Below, one piece after another: positions 1 through 8,983 of a stretch of 64,000 nt of DNA. The notes beneath the pieces are model-generated. The model had not been told where the DNA came from, did no database searches, and worked only from the letters and a program-made list of their open reading frames with translations. A program made the position numbers and the translations under genes. Each line of letters begins with the position of its first letter. Position 1 is the stretch's first letter. The DNA is from Treponema_C sp050937815 (lineage in GTDB: Bacteria > Spirochaetota > Spirochaetia > Treponematales > Treponemataceae): positions 62,001-126,000 of the forward strand of contig NZ_JACDIJ010000004.1 of assembly GCF_050937815.1 (NCBI RefSeq), read 5' to 3'.

Positions 1-113
1 TGTTTTAAAGCTTGCATTTTTCAATATCCGAGTTTACACTGTAAAAGAGCCGGCACTTCACCCCGCACTTTCATACAAAGGTTCAAAAAAAAAGGGCAAA
101 AAGAGGAGGAAAA

Positions 114-1166
114 ATGAAAAAATTATCGGCGGTTGTTGTTTTTTGCCTTATAACGGTAATTTCGGCTTTTGCGCTTACAAGGGCCGACCATATAGAGTCG
201 GGGGAATACGCCTATTATCTTGACAGGCGCGACGGCATGAATTTTTTGCGCGGATATTTTGCGCTTAGAACAAAAGAAGGTTTAACCGTTATTTCGCGCA
301 ATATCGATTTGACGACAAACAAAGAGATGAACTATTATTTTACGGTCAGTGAGCCGAAAGAGGGGTCATGCGAACTTACGGGTATGACGGGTATAGATGA
401 AAATGCCCCTCCCGAAATAGCGCAATCTTATATAGATTTTTTCAGCTATATATCGATGTATACGTTTTTTGAACCGAAGTTTACCGATAGCGGCATAGGA
501 AAGGTAAAAGAAGAAAATAAGACGCTTTTATTCGCCTTAAATAAGGTGCTGCCCTTTTTCAGGTTCAGCGAAATGTTTATAAAAGAAGATAAAAAAACCT
601 ATTATATGCTTGTAAAGGGCGGAAAATTGACCGATTCGACTCTCGATGATTTTTTTACCGCCCCTATTTTTCCGCCGGATGAAGTGACGCGTCCCGGAGC
701 CGATTTGAGTATTCCGAAAAAAAAGAAGGGTATGTATAAGGTAAACGGTTTGGCGGTGCGCTTGGATGAAAACTGGGAATACAATGAAAATTTCGGACAT
801 CCCGGCTATTGGCTCAACATTCACGGGCGCGAACGCGACGCGCAAATTATGATTGAAAAGGAGGATGTATCAATTTTAAAAGATTCCGACAATTTAACGG
901 ATTTGGCGCGCACTTCTCTTGAAGTTTGTCCGGCAGCGGATTATCTTTCGGTAGAATTTCGGCACATAAAAGGGAATGTAGAGCTTTCATATTTTTTATA
1001 TGATGAAAGCGGATACAAAAACTATCAGTATTGTTTTATATGTACCAAAGGAAAGGATCTCTACGTCGTCAACTTTTCGGCCTTTGCCGATATTTTTGAA
1101 GCAAACAAAGCATACTTTGATAAGATAATATCGCAGGTACTTGAAGACAACGATTTACGCCGATAA
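114..1166 (+). CDS. Secreted protein of unknown function
   Basis: The product is 350 aa. Residues 1-20 form a signal peptide (K-K start, hydrophobic core, small residues before the cut) with no lipobox cysteine, so export to the periplasm or beyond is likely. The rest is soluble and I recognise no domain. A strong Shine-Dalgarno GAGGAGG at 103-109 sits 4 nt before the ATG. The gene stands alone upstream of a toxin-antitoxin pair. Function unknown. Confidence 0.8.
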   Translation: MKKLSAVVVFCLITVISAFALTRADHIESGEYAYYLDRRDGMNFLRGYFALRTKEGLTVISRNIDLTTNKEMNYYFTVSEPKEGSCELTGMTGIDENAPPEIAQSYIDFFSYISMYTFFEPKFTDSGIGKVKEENKTLLFALNKVLPFFRFSEMFIKEDKKTYYMLVKGGKLTDSTLDDFFTAPIFPPDEVTRPGADLSIPKKKKGMYKVNGLAVRLDENWEYNENFGHPGYWLNIHGRERDAQIMIEKEDVSILKDSDNLTDLARTSLEVCPAADYLSVEFRHIKGNVELSYFLYDESGYKNYQYCFICTKGKDLYVVNFSAFADIFEANKAYFDKIISQVLEDNDLRR

Positions 1167-1228
1167 TATATGCACACATCTTGACAAGCACACACATACA
1201 CATCATAATACACAAAAGGAGGTGTATC

Positions 1229-1432
1229 GTGCGAACAAATATCGTTTTGGACGAAGCGTTGGTTGAAGAAGCTTTTAAATATGCTAAAACCATACAAACA
1301 AAAAAAGAATTGATAGAAACCGCTTTAAAGGAATTTGTAAAAAGGCGCAAAATGAAAGATTTAAGAGAATTACAGGGAAAAATCGAATTTGCTCAAAATC
1401 AGGATCATAAAAAAAAGCGGGTTGAGCAATGA
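1229..1432 (+). CDS. vapB: VapB-type antitoxin
   Basis: The product is 67 aa and starts MRTNIVLDEALVEEAF, the usual opening of ribbon-helix-helix VapB antitoxins (DUF2191-like). The N-terminal strand binds DNA and the charged C-terminus would wrap the toxin. I chose GTG at 1229 because AAAGGAGGTG at 1214-1223 lies just upstream; the longer ATG reading at 1181 would place the Shine-Dalgarno inside the gene. The stop overlaps the vapC start (ATGA), as expected for a co-translated pair. It lies outside the integron array, while a close relative lies inside it at 23435-23629. Confidence 0.85.
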   Translation: MRTNIVLDEALVEEAFKYAKTIQTKKELIETALKEFVKRRKMKDLRELQGKIEFAQNQDHKKKRVEQ

Positions 1433-1833
1433 TTTTGGTTGATACTTCGGTTTTAATCGATTTTTTTAAAGGCAAACATAATTCGGCAGTTGCTTTATTT
1501 GAAGATATATTGGATATGCAAATTCCCTTCGGTATTACGCTCCATATTTATCAAGAAGTTTTGCAAGAGGCAAAAGACCATAGCGAGTTTTCGGCATTAA
1601 AAGAGTATTTGGAAACGATTCCTTTTTATGAATTAAAGCACAATAAAGAATCTCTTGAAAAAGCGGCATTGCTCAATTTGGAATGTAAAGAAGCCGGCAT
1701 TATAATACAAAATTCGGTTAATTTAATAACGGCACAAACAGCCATTGAAAACAAGGTATATCTTTTGCATAATCACAGCGATTTTGAAAAGATAAGGGCG
1801 GCAGTGCCCGCACTGAAAATTTACAAAAAGTAA
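1429..1833 (+). CDS. vapC: VapC-type PIN toxin, probably catalytically degenerate
   Basis: This 134-aa PIN-domain protein would be the RNase partner of the upstream VapB. D5 (ILVDTSVLID) and E43 are present. The third acidic position is N98 (SVNLIT, where the array VapC at 23046 has TIDVIIA), and the fourth is H116 (HNHSDF versus canonical HNDRDF). Two of four metal-binding acids are therefore replaced, so the nuclease may be inactive or altered. The reading frame is intact and overlaps vapB by 4 nt. Family assignment is firm; loss of activity is inference. Confidence 0.85.
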   Translation: MILVDTSVLIDFFKGKHNSAVALFEDILDMQIPFGITLHIYQEVLQEAKDHSEFSALKEYLETIPFYELKHNKESLEKAALLNLECKEAGIIIQNSVNLITAQTAIENKVYLLHNHSDFEKIRAAVPALKIYKK

Positions 1834-1840
1834 AACAAGC

Positions 1841-2716
1841 TTATCCCCGAGGCGCTTTGGCCGGATCTATGGGGTTGCCGTTTTTAAAAACCATTAAGTT
1901 GATAAGGTTTTTTCCCGAAAGCGGATCGTTTCCGATAACGCCGAGCTGTTGGCCGTAATTGACTTGTTGCCCCTTTGCGACTGTGAGGGTATTAAGTCCC
2001 GTGTACACATATATCAATCCGTTTGCCGATTGCACAAACACAACTTGACCGAAGCCGCGGTACAAGCCGCTGTACATGACAGTTCCGGAGCGTATGGCCG
2101 TAACCTGTTCGTTTTTTACACCCGTTAATGCAACTCCCGATATTTTACCGCCCACATATACCACTTCGCTTGCTTTTACCGGCCATATAAGATTTACATC
2201 TCCCGTTTTTTTTGTATATGAACGCGGGTCTTTATCCGAACCGATAAGGGCAGGCGTTCCCAAGAGCGCTGCATTGGAAAAATCGGCCGCAGGAGGATTT
2301 TTTTCCGCTTCTGCCGTTTGTGCCGCCGGAGTCTTAGAGGGAACCCGTAATTTTTGAGCGGTTTTTAATACGGAAGACGCGGAAAGCGAATTGATTTCAC
2401 ACAATTCGTCAACGCTTATATCATAGCGCCGCGCAATACTGTAAAGAGTATCTCCCGCTTTTACCGTATAGGTTTCATAGGTTACTTTACGCGATGTTTT
2501 TTTTGTGGGAATACTGAGTTTTTGCCCCGCATATAAATCGTTTCCGCTTATGGAATTGGCTGTTCGTATTTCATCGACGGTAACGCCGTACTTTTTTGCA
2601 AGAGAATAAAGGGTATCGCCTTTGACAACGGTATGCTGTATATTTTCGCCGAATAAAGCGACGGTAGACACAAAGAAAAAAACAACGGCTATGCGGATAA
2701 AAGCTCTCATATCCAT
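1841..2716 (-). CDS. LysM repeat protein with degenerate M23 (LytM) domain
   Basis: The 291-aa product has a signal peptide (1-23), two LysM peptidoglycan-binding repeats (about 27-71 and 82-127), a linker rich in Ala, Pro and Glu, and a C-terminal LytM/M23 fold (about 172-288). The M23 zinc ligands are missing: the usual H-x-H strand reads LINLMVFKNG and no HxxxD is visible. It therefore resembles non-enzymatic LytM activators of the NlpD/EnvC kind rather than an endopeptidase. It is the last gene of the minus-strand run that begins with pnrA, separated by 26 nt from the HD gene. Confidence 0.85.
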   Translation of the reverse strand: MDMRAFIRIAVVFFFVSTVALFGENIQHTVVKGDTLYSLAKKYGVTVDEIRTANSISGNDLYAGQKLSIPTKKTSRKVTYETYTVKAGDTLYSIARRYDISVDELCEINSLSASSVLKTAQKLRVPSKTPAAQTAEAEKNPPAADFSNAALLGTPALIGSDKDPRSYTKKTGDVNLIWPVKASEVVYVGGKISGVALTGVKNEQVTAIRSGTVMYSGLYRGFGQVVFVQSANGLIYVYTGLNTLTVAKGQQVNYGQQLGVIGNDPLSGKNLINLMVFKNGNPIDPAKAPRG

Positions 2717-2742
2717 ATAGTCGGCATTTTTTAAGGGAACGT

Positions 2743-3978
2743 TTACGAAAAAAACGCAAAAAAAGAAGCCGGTTCAAACCCGTTGATAATTTTACCCTCC
2801 GGATACAATTCCAAAAGATTTTTGCGGCCGCTTTCCAATTGTACCGATGTAATACCGTAGCGTATGGAACTGTCGGCTTCTACAAAGGCGGCTATATGGT
2901 CGGCAATGCGTACCAGACGGCCGTCTACGGGAGAAAAACGGTCTTCGTTATAGCGGGTATTCAAGTCTTCAAACGAAACCGCCTGCGATTGTCCGTCAAC
3001 AAGCACTCTGTTTTCAAACTCGTCGCCCGTAAAATACATAAGTTCGTCGGCATAGATATCTTCCATAAGCGGTTTTAAATCGCTTTCAACGGTTTGTGCT
3101 TCTATAAGCTTTACCACCGACGGTAAAGTGTCGGTAGCCTGTTTTACCGGCGAAATAATGTCGCGCGTTACCGCTTCGGGAAGGTCGTGAAAAAGGGCCG
3201 AAAAAAAGTTGTTAAAACGCCGCTTCGGGCAAAGGGTAAAAGCGATACCCATATCGGCACAGGACTTTTCATAGCAGCGCGCCAATAAAAGCGTTACGAT
3301 TGCAACAAAAAAAGAATGACCGAGAACGGTTGTTTTAGGCACACGCGGCGTTTGATTCCAACGCACTTGAAATCGAAGCTGTTCGAGTACCATTAAAAAC
3401 TCGTAGGGGCGCTGTTTTGTAACCAAAAGCTGCAACCCTTCCAAGTCTAAAAAGGGGCGGATATCGGCATTTAATTCTTTTTCGATATTTTTTAAACGAT
3501 AACGCTCGTTTACGCCGGCAATCATTTCAAATTCGCGCAGCGCCGAAAATTTATGCGCAGCGTTAAAAATGCGCGCACTTATGTGCGTTTCTTTTTCCGG
3601 CTCGGCGCTTTCGGTTACATAAGCGTAAAACCGATTGTACAAATCCTCGTCTTTGATAATATCCTTATACTGGGAAGCAACCCACTCGTTTAAGCGCCGG
3701 TATTCGTCCGGATAATCGGTACGTATGCGGCGCTGCAGGGGCGATTTGATATCGCATAAAGCTATTTTTCTGAACAGTTCAAACAAAGATGCGTGAATCA
3801 TCCAATCCCAATCGACGCTATGCCCCTTTTTTTCTTCGAATTTACCGATAATATAGGCAAGCACCATTTTTTCGGCGCTTTTATCCATTTCAATTAACTC
3901 AAAGGGACGCACCAAATCGGTCCACCGTTCTATCGAAAATCCTTCAAACAGCTTTAAAACCAAATCTTTGGTAATCAT
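2743..3978 (-). CDS. HD-domain phosphohydrolase (YfbR-like)
   Basis: The 411-aa product is cytoplasmic. An HD metal-binding pattern is visible: H in GHSFFVAIV and FHDLPEAVTRD further on. That arrangement (H...HD with LPE) is typical of YfbR-type nucleotidases and related HD hydrolases, which act on nucleoside monophosphates. I placed the start at 3978, 4 nt beyond the upstream permease stop; the longer ORF to 4059 would run inside that permease. Its position directly behind a nucleoside importer supports a role in nucleotide metabolism, which is inference. Confidence 0.75.
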   Translation of the reverse strand: MITKDLVLKLFEGFSIERWTDLVRPFELIEMDKSAEKMVLAYIIGKFEEKKGHSVDWDWMIHASLFELFRKIALCDIKSPLQRRIRTDYPDEYRRLNEWVASQYKDIIKDEDLYNRFYAYVTESAEPEKETHISARIFNAAHKFSALREFEMIAGVNERYRLKNIEKELNADIRPFLDLEGLQLLVTKQRPYEFLMVLEQLRFQVRWNQTPRVPKTTVLGHSFFVAIVTLLLARCYEKSCADMGIAFTLCPKRRFNNFFSALFHDLPEAVTRDIISPVKQATDTLPSVVKLIEAQTVESDLKPLMEDIYADELMYFTGDEFENRVLVDGQSQAVSFEDLNTRYNEDRFSPVDGRLVRIADHIAAFVEADSSIRYGITSVQLESGRKNLLELYPEGKIINGFEPASFFAFFS

Positions 3979-3982
3979 CGTA

Positions 3983-4888
3983 CTAACTCGAACCTTGTTC
4001 ATAGGGCTTGCCGTCGGCTGCCGGCGCATAATTTTTACCGCTGAATACCACAAGGGCAAGCAAGGTAATTACATAGGGGAGCAAACTGAAAAATTCGGAC
4101 GGAAATAAATTACGTAAAGCAGGGATATTAACGACGTAAATGGAAAATGCAACCGCCGAACCGAATAAAAGCGAAGAACCGGTAATGCCTGCAGGCCTCC
4201 AGCGTCCGAAAGAAACGGCGGCAAGGGCTATAAAGCCCGCACCGTTTATCGTAGTAGACGTGTATTGAATTGTTTGCGTTAAAACCAAACAGCCGCCGGC
4301 TAAGCCCGCCAAAAAGCCGGAAGCCAAAACGGCAATATAGCGCATACGGCGTACATTGATACCCACCGAAGCCGCCGCATGAGGATGTTCTCCGCATGCG
4401 CGCAAATGCAGTCCGAAGGGCAGCTTATACAAAACAAACCACACAATAAGAATGACTGCAAGGGCTATAAGGGCGGTCGGATAAATACCTCCGATGCCCG
4501 GAAGCATACCCATTTTATAAGGAAGTGTACGGTCGGCATTAAATAAAATCTGAGAAAAAAAGATAGTCAAACCGCTTGCAAGCAGGTTTATTCCCGTGCC
4601 GGAAATCGTTTGGTCTGCATTTAAAGAAACCGCCGCATAGGCGTGGATAAGCGACATAAGGGTTCCCGTACAGGCGCCTAAAAACAGGGCAAGCCAAACG
4701 GAACCGGGAAAAGCGGATTCCATAAGCACATGGGCCGCCGCCGCAGTAAAAGCACCGATTCCCATAAGACCTTCAAGAGCTATATTTACGACACCGGAAC
4801 GCTCGCAAATCATACCGCCTGCGGCCGTAATTAAAATCGGAGAAACAATCATCAATATGGAAGGAAGAAGTCCGCGTATAATGTCCAT
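3983..4888 (-). CDS. Nucleoside ABC transporter permease 2
   Basis: The 301-aa polytopic membrane protein belongs to the BPD_transp_2 family (as YufQ and RnsD), with glycine-rich helices (AAGGMICERSGVVNIALEGL) typical of nucleoside permeases. It forms the transmembrane pathway with the permease at 4888-6129. Start and upstream stop overlap (TAATG), so translation is probably coupled. It is the last transport gene of the pnrA-led operon. Confidence 0.9.
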   Translation of the reverse strand: MDIIRGLLPSILMIVSPILITAAGGMICERSGVVNIALEGLMGIGAFTAAAAHVLMESAFPGSVWLALFLGACTGTLMSLIHAYAAVSLNADQTISGTGINLLASGLTIFFSQILFNADRTLPYKMGMLPGIGGIYPTALIALAVILIVWFVLYKLPFGLHLRACGEHPHAAASVGINVRRMRYIAVLASGFLAGLAGGCLVLTQTIQYTSTTINGAGFIALAAVSFGRWRPAGITGSSLLFGSAVAFSIYVVNIPALRNLFPSEFFSLLPYVITLLALVVFSGKNYAPAADGKPYEQGSS

Positions 4889-6129
4889 TATGTATCCTCC
4901 TTAGTGGATTCGGTACGTGCCGCACCGGCAGTGCCGGTATGTGCTGTTTCGGCAGTTTCCGCCGCCGAAATGCCTGCACCGGAAGCCGATTTTTGTACGG
5001 TTTTTTCAAGGTCTTTTTTTAAGCGCCACTGCAAATAGATTTTTAAGCCGGCGCGCAATGCAATAAAGACGACGATTAAGCCTTGAATAATAAAGGTAAT
5101 TTCTTTGGGAATTCCGTTATCCTGCATAATACCCTGTGCGCGGGCAAGCATACCGAACAAGAGGCCTGCAAGCAGGGTTCCGCCTGCCGTATTGTTTCCG
5201 ACAAGGGCAACCGCAATACCGGTAAAGCCGTATCCTTCCAATACAACGGGAACGCGCCCGAAATTAAAAGAACCGAGGGCTACGATACCGCCTGCCAGCC
5301 CCGCAAAGGCTCCGGAAATCGCCATCGATAAGACGATGCTTTTAACGACCGGAATTCCCGCATAACGGGCTGCATCCTTATTAAAACCGGTTGCTCTAAG
5401 GCCGAAGCCCAAATTTGTTTTTTCCATTAAAAACCAATAGACGATAACGGAAATAATGGCAAAGAAAAAGCCTAAATTCAGTTTTGAACCGTTTGTAAGG
5501 GTATCCAAAAAAGCCACACGTATTAACGCCGTTTTCGGAAAAGGTACGGTTTGATAGGTATTGGATCCGGGAATCCCCAAAATAATGATGCGCGATATGT
5601 ATAAGGCTATGTAGTTAAGCATAATCGTCGCGACGACTTCCGACACTTCGAATTTGGCTTTTAAAAACCCGACGATTCCGCCCCATACCGCACCGAAAAC
5701 GACGGCGGCAATGACGGCGATAAGCCAATGCACAACGGGAATCTGCGGCAAATAGATTGCCAAAAGGGTTGCAACGGTTAAGCCCGATAAATACTGTCCT
5801 TCCCCGCCTATATTGAACAAACCGGCACGCGCGGCAAAACCCATTGTAAGGCCGCATAAAATATAAGGAACCGAAATATTCAGCCATTCGCCGATATAGC
5901 GCACTTCCCATTTCATAACGCCCTTGTTGTTCCAAAAAATGCCCGTAAGCACTTGAAAAAACGATTTATACATTCCCATAGGATTGCGGCCGACAAGCCG
6001 TATAAGCAGCGCGCCGAATAAAAATCCCAAAATAACGACCAGTACGGAAACGGCACCGTCGGAATGCAGTAAAAAATTTATGAAGCCGCTGCGCTTTGTA
6101 TAACCGTTTTTTAAAACCTGCTGTTTCAT
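4888..6129 (-). CDS. Nucleoside ABC transporter permease 1
   Basis: The 413-aa BPD_transp_2 permease resembles YufP and RnsC. It has an N-terminal helix, then a core of about nine transmembrane segments, with the motif FNIGGEGQYL that is common in nucleoside permeases. The C-terminal ~45 residues are a low-complexity Ala/Thr/Glu tail. The ATG overlaps the stop of the ATPase gene (ATGA). Confidence 0.9.
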   Translation of the reverse strand: MKQQVLKNGYTKRSGFINFLLHSDGAVSVLVVILGFLFGALLIRLVGRNPMGMYKSFFQVLTGIFWNNKGVMKWEVRYIGEWLNISVPYILCGLTMGFAARAGLFNIGGEGQYLSGLTVATLLAIYLPQIPVVHWLIAVIAAVVFGAVWGGIVGFLKAKFEVSEVVATIMLNYIALYISRIIILGIPGSNTYQTVPFPKTALIRVAFLDTLTNGSKLNLGFFFAIISVIVYWFLMEKTNLGFGLRATGFNKDAARYAGIPVVKSIVLSMAISGAFAGLAGGIVALGSFNFGRVPVVLEGYGFTGIAVALVGNNTAGGTLLAGLLFGMLARAQGIMQDNGIPKEITFIIQGLIVVFIALRAGLKIYLQWRLKKDLEKTVQKSASGAGISAAETAETAHTGTAGAARTESTKEDT

Positions 6130-7667
6130 GCCGGCACCTCTTGCTGTTTATGTTTTGAACCGGCCATCATAACGCCGATTTCGCGCTCGGTAACTTCGCC
6201 CGCTTTAAAAATGCCGGCGATGCTGCCCTTGGAAATGGTTGCAATACGGTCGCACAGATTCATAATTTCGTCAAGTTCGAAAGAAACCAGCAAAACCGCC
6301 CTGCCCTTATCGCGTTCGTCTACAATGCGTTTTCTGATATACTCGATTGCACCGACATCCAAACCGCGCGTCGGCTGGGCGACGACAAGCACTTCCGGCG
6401 ACAATTCGATTTCGCGGGCGATAATCAGCTTTTGTTTATTACCGCCGGACATACTGCCTGCAAGGGTTGCAACGCCTTCGGCGGCACGGACGTCAAAATC
6501 TTTTATAAGCTGAGCCGTTTTTTCACGGATTGCCTGATAATTCAACAAACCGCTTTTTGAACTGTAAGGCGCCTTATAATAATTTTTTAACACGATATTT
6601 TCGGCGACGCTAAAGTCGGATACAAGCCCGTGTTTTTGCCGGTCTTCGGGAATGTGTCCGATCCCCGCTTCTATGCGTTCGCGGATACCGTACTTTGTAA
6701 TATCCTTTCCGTTAAGCAAAACGGAACCGCTTTCAACCGGCGTCAAACCGGTGATTGCATATATCAATTCGCTTTGGCCGTTGCCGTCAACGCCCGCAAC
6801 TCCGACGATTTCGCCGGAGTGTACGTCAAGAGATAAATCTTTTACGGCAAGGCGGCCGCGGCTGTTTTTTACCGAAATATTTTTAAGTTCCAAAACGGCT
6901 TTTCCCGGATTGGCCGGAGCCTTATCTATTTGAAATTTAACCGCGCGGCCTACCATCATTTCGGCAAGATCCTGTTCGGTTACGTCGGCAACGGTAACCG
7001 TCCCGATGAGTTTTCCGCGGCGCAGTACCGTACAGCGTTCGGCAACCGCTTTTATTTCTTCCAATTTATGAGTAATGATAATGATGGTTTTTCCTTCGGC
7101 TTTTAAGCGCCGAATAATGTTCATCAATTCATCGATTTCCTGAGGAGTTAAAACGGCGGTCGGTTCGTCGAAAATAAGGATATCGGCATTGCGGTACAAA
7201 GTTTTTAAAATTTCAACCCGCTGCTGCATTCCCACGGTAATATCTTCGATTTTGTCGTTCGGATTAACCATAAGACCGTAGCGCTCCGACAATTCCGCAA
7301 CACGTTTTGCCGCACTTTTTAAGTCAAGAGTTCCGAAACGGGTAACGGGCTCCATCCCCAGCACAATATTTTCGGTCACCGTGTAATTGTGTACCAATTT
7401 AAAATGCTGGTGTACCATACCGATGCCCAAAGCGGTTGCCGCATTCGGATCCTTAATTTTTACTTCTTTTCCTCGTATACGGATTGTTCCGCGGTCGGCT
7501 TCGTAGGCACCGAATAAAACCGACATAAGGGTCGATTTTCCCGCACCGTTTTCGCCCAATAAGGCGAGTACTTCATTTTCACGCACCGAAATCGTTACAT
7601 CATCGTTTGCAATAATGCCGGGGAATGTTTTTGTGATGCCGATCATCTCTATTGCATTTTGTTCCAT
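6126..7667 (-). CDS. Nucleoside ABC transporter ATP-binding protein
   Basis: The 513-aa tandem ATPase (as YufO and RnsB) powers the importer. The first half has Walker A GENGAGKS, signature-like VGMQQR and Walker B ILIFDEPTAVL. The second half has the modified Walker A GVDGNGQS and signature SGGNKQK, as is usual in CUT2 and nucleoside systems. I chose ATG at 7667 because AGGCGGA lies just upstream; the ORF extension to 7697 overlaps the intergenic hairpin. Confidence 0.92.
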   Translation of the reverse strand: MEQNAIEMIGITKTFPGIIANDDVTISVRENEVLALLGENGAGKSTLMSVLFGAYEADRGTIRIRGKEVKIKDPNAATALGIGMVHQHFKLVHNYTVTENIVLGMEPVTRFGTLDLKSAAKRVAELSERYGLMVNPNDKIEDITVGMQQRVEILKTLYRNADILIFDEPTAVLTPQEIDELMNIIRRLKAEGKTIIIITHKLEEIKAVAERCTVLRRGKLIGTVTVADVTEQDLAEMMVGRAVKFQIDKAPANPGKAVLELKNISVKNSRGRLAVKDLSLDVHSGEIVGVAGVDGNGQSELIYAITGLTPVESGSVLLNGKDITKYGIRERIEAGIGHIPEDRQKHGLVSDFSVAENIVLKNYYKAPYSSKSGLLNYQAIREKTAQLIKDFDVRAAEGVATLAGSMSGGNKQKLIIAREIELSPEVLVVAQPTRGLDVGAIEYIRKRIVDERDKGRAVLLVSFELDEIMNLCDRIATISKGSIAGIFKAGEVTEREIGVMMAGSKHKQQEVPA

Positions 7668-7677
7668 TTTCCGCCTG

Positions 7678-7720
7678 CTAAAAACAACCGCAGACAAAGC
7701 CCTAAAGCATCCGTCTGCGG
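7678..7720 (-). terminator. Hairpin with T-run between pnrA and the ATPase gene
   Basis: On the minus strand the stem CCGCAGAC (7713-7720) pairs with GTCTGCGG (7688-7695), followed by TTGTTTTT. It looks like an intrinsic terminator or attenuator that would let the receptor gene be expressed above the transport genes. Confidence 0.6.
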
Positions 7721-7803
7721 CATAAAACTTTTTAATGAGGATGACCGGTTAAATTCCGCCGAAACAAACCGGTTTCCTAAAGATGTTTTAAAACCGAACT
7801 GAA

Positions 7804-8904
7804 TCAGTCGTCTTTTGCGCCCAAACCGGCAGGAACAAGACCTGCTGCCAAAGCTTCTTTATAGGTTCCGATAACCTTGATTTTTCCGGAAATAATATCG
7901 GCTTTCATCGCATTGACTTTTTTTACGACTTCGCTCTTTAATTCTTTGTTTGTGGTCGAATAATCGACACCCTTTCCGGCCAAGTCCAGCTTGTACACGC
8001 CGCCTTTGAAGGTACCCTCGGCAACGGCTTTTAAAGAAAGATAGGTGGATGTTTCAACCTTTTTAATCATCGATGTTAAAACGGCGGATTTTCCCTCGGC
8101 ATATTCTCCGTCCTTATACTGGTCGGAGTCTACACCGATTGCCCATATCTTTTTACCCTGCGAGCGGTATTCTTTTGCCTGTGCGATGGTTCCGTTTCCG
8201 GTTCCGCCTGCTGCGGAAAAAATGGTCGTTACACCGGAATCGTACCAGTTTTTAGCCTGTGCTTTAGCCTTTTCGGGAGCGCCCCAGTCGTTTGCATAGT
8301 AATCTACGATTTCGGCCTTGGGCAATACGGCGCGGATACCTTGAATATAACCCATTTCGAATTTGGTAATCGTTGCACCGGGAACACCGCCGATAAAGCC
8401 GAATTTGGGATTTTTAACGCCTTCGGCTTGAGCCTGCAAAGCGGCCGCCGCACCGACGAGGAAGGAACCCTGTTCTTCCGAATACACGTATTCGGCGAGA
8501 TTGGGCTTGCCGACCCAGTCTACGTCTACAATCATAAAATGCTGATCGGGATACAGGGGCGCGACTTCACCTACAGCATCGGAAAAGGTAAAACCGGTTA
8601 CAATGATAAGATCGTAGCCCTTGTCCGCAGCCTGCTTTAAGTTGGGAACGTACATATCACGTGTTTCGCAGGTAACGACTTCATATAACTTTCCGCGGTT
8701 TTTTTGATTTTCCCACGTATCGCCGTAGAATTCCAAAATACCGCGCCATGCAGCGGCGTTAAAGGATTTATCGTCGATACCCGTCGCATCGGTGATAAGA
8801 CGAACCGTAGGCTGCGTACTTGCAGCGGCATCTTTATTGCCGCCGGCAAAGACCATACCGGCTGCCAGCAATAAAACCGTTAAACCGAAAATAATTTTTT
8901 TCAC
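7804..8904 (-). CDS. pnrA: PnrA-type purine nucleoside receptor (BMP family)
   Basis: The 366-aa substrate-binding protein belongs to the Bmp/PnrA family; T. pallidum PnrA (TmpC, Tp0319) is a purine nucleoside receptor. A signal peptide spans about 1-20 (VKKIIFGLTV..). I see no lipobox cysteine, unlike the T. pallidum lipoprotein, so it may be a free periplasmic protein. Conserved blocks DKSFNAAAWRG and FGFIGGVPG are present. Start is GTG at 8904 after GGAGG; the longer ATG frame to 9006 crosses the promoter. It heads the importer operon. Confidence 0.92.
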   Translation of the reverse strand: MKKIIFGLTVLLLAAGMVFAGGNKDAAASTQPTVRLITDATGIDDKSFNAAAWRGILEFYGDTWENQKNRGKLYEVVTCETRDMYVPNLKQAADKGYDLIIVTGFTFSDAVGEVAPLYPDQHFMIVDVDWVGKPNLAEYVYSEEQGSFLVGAAAALQAQAEGVKNPKFGFIGGVPGATITKFEMGYIQGIRAVLPKAEIVDYYANDWGAPEKAKAQAKNWYDSGVTTIFSAAGGTGNGTIAQAKEYRSQGKKIWAIGVDSDQYKDGEYAEGKSAVLTSMIKKVETSTYLSLKAVAEGTFKGGVYKLDLAGKGVDYSTTNKELKSEVVKKVNAMKADIISGKIKVIGTYKEALAAGLVPAGLGAKDD

Positions 8905-8943
8905 TATTTTACCTCCATAGGACCTTTGTCCTTCACTCCTATT

Positions 8944-8971
8944 ATTATATAGGATTTCCGTAAAAAAACAA
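8944..8971 (-). promoter_or_regulatory. pnrA promoter
   Basis: On the minus strand TTGTTT (8966-8971), a 16-nt spacer and TATAAT (8944-8949) match a sigma-70 promoter. The leader holds a small hairpin (AGGAC-AAAG-GTCCT) and the GGAGG Shine-Dalgarno sequence. Confidence 0.7.
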
Positions 8972-8983
8972 GGGTATTCCGCT

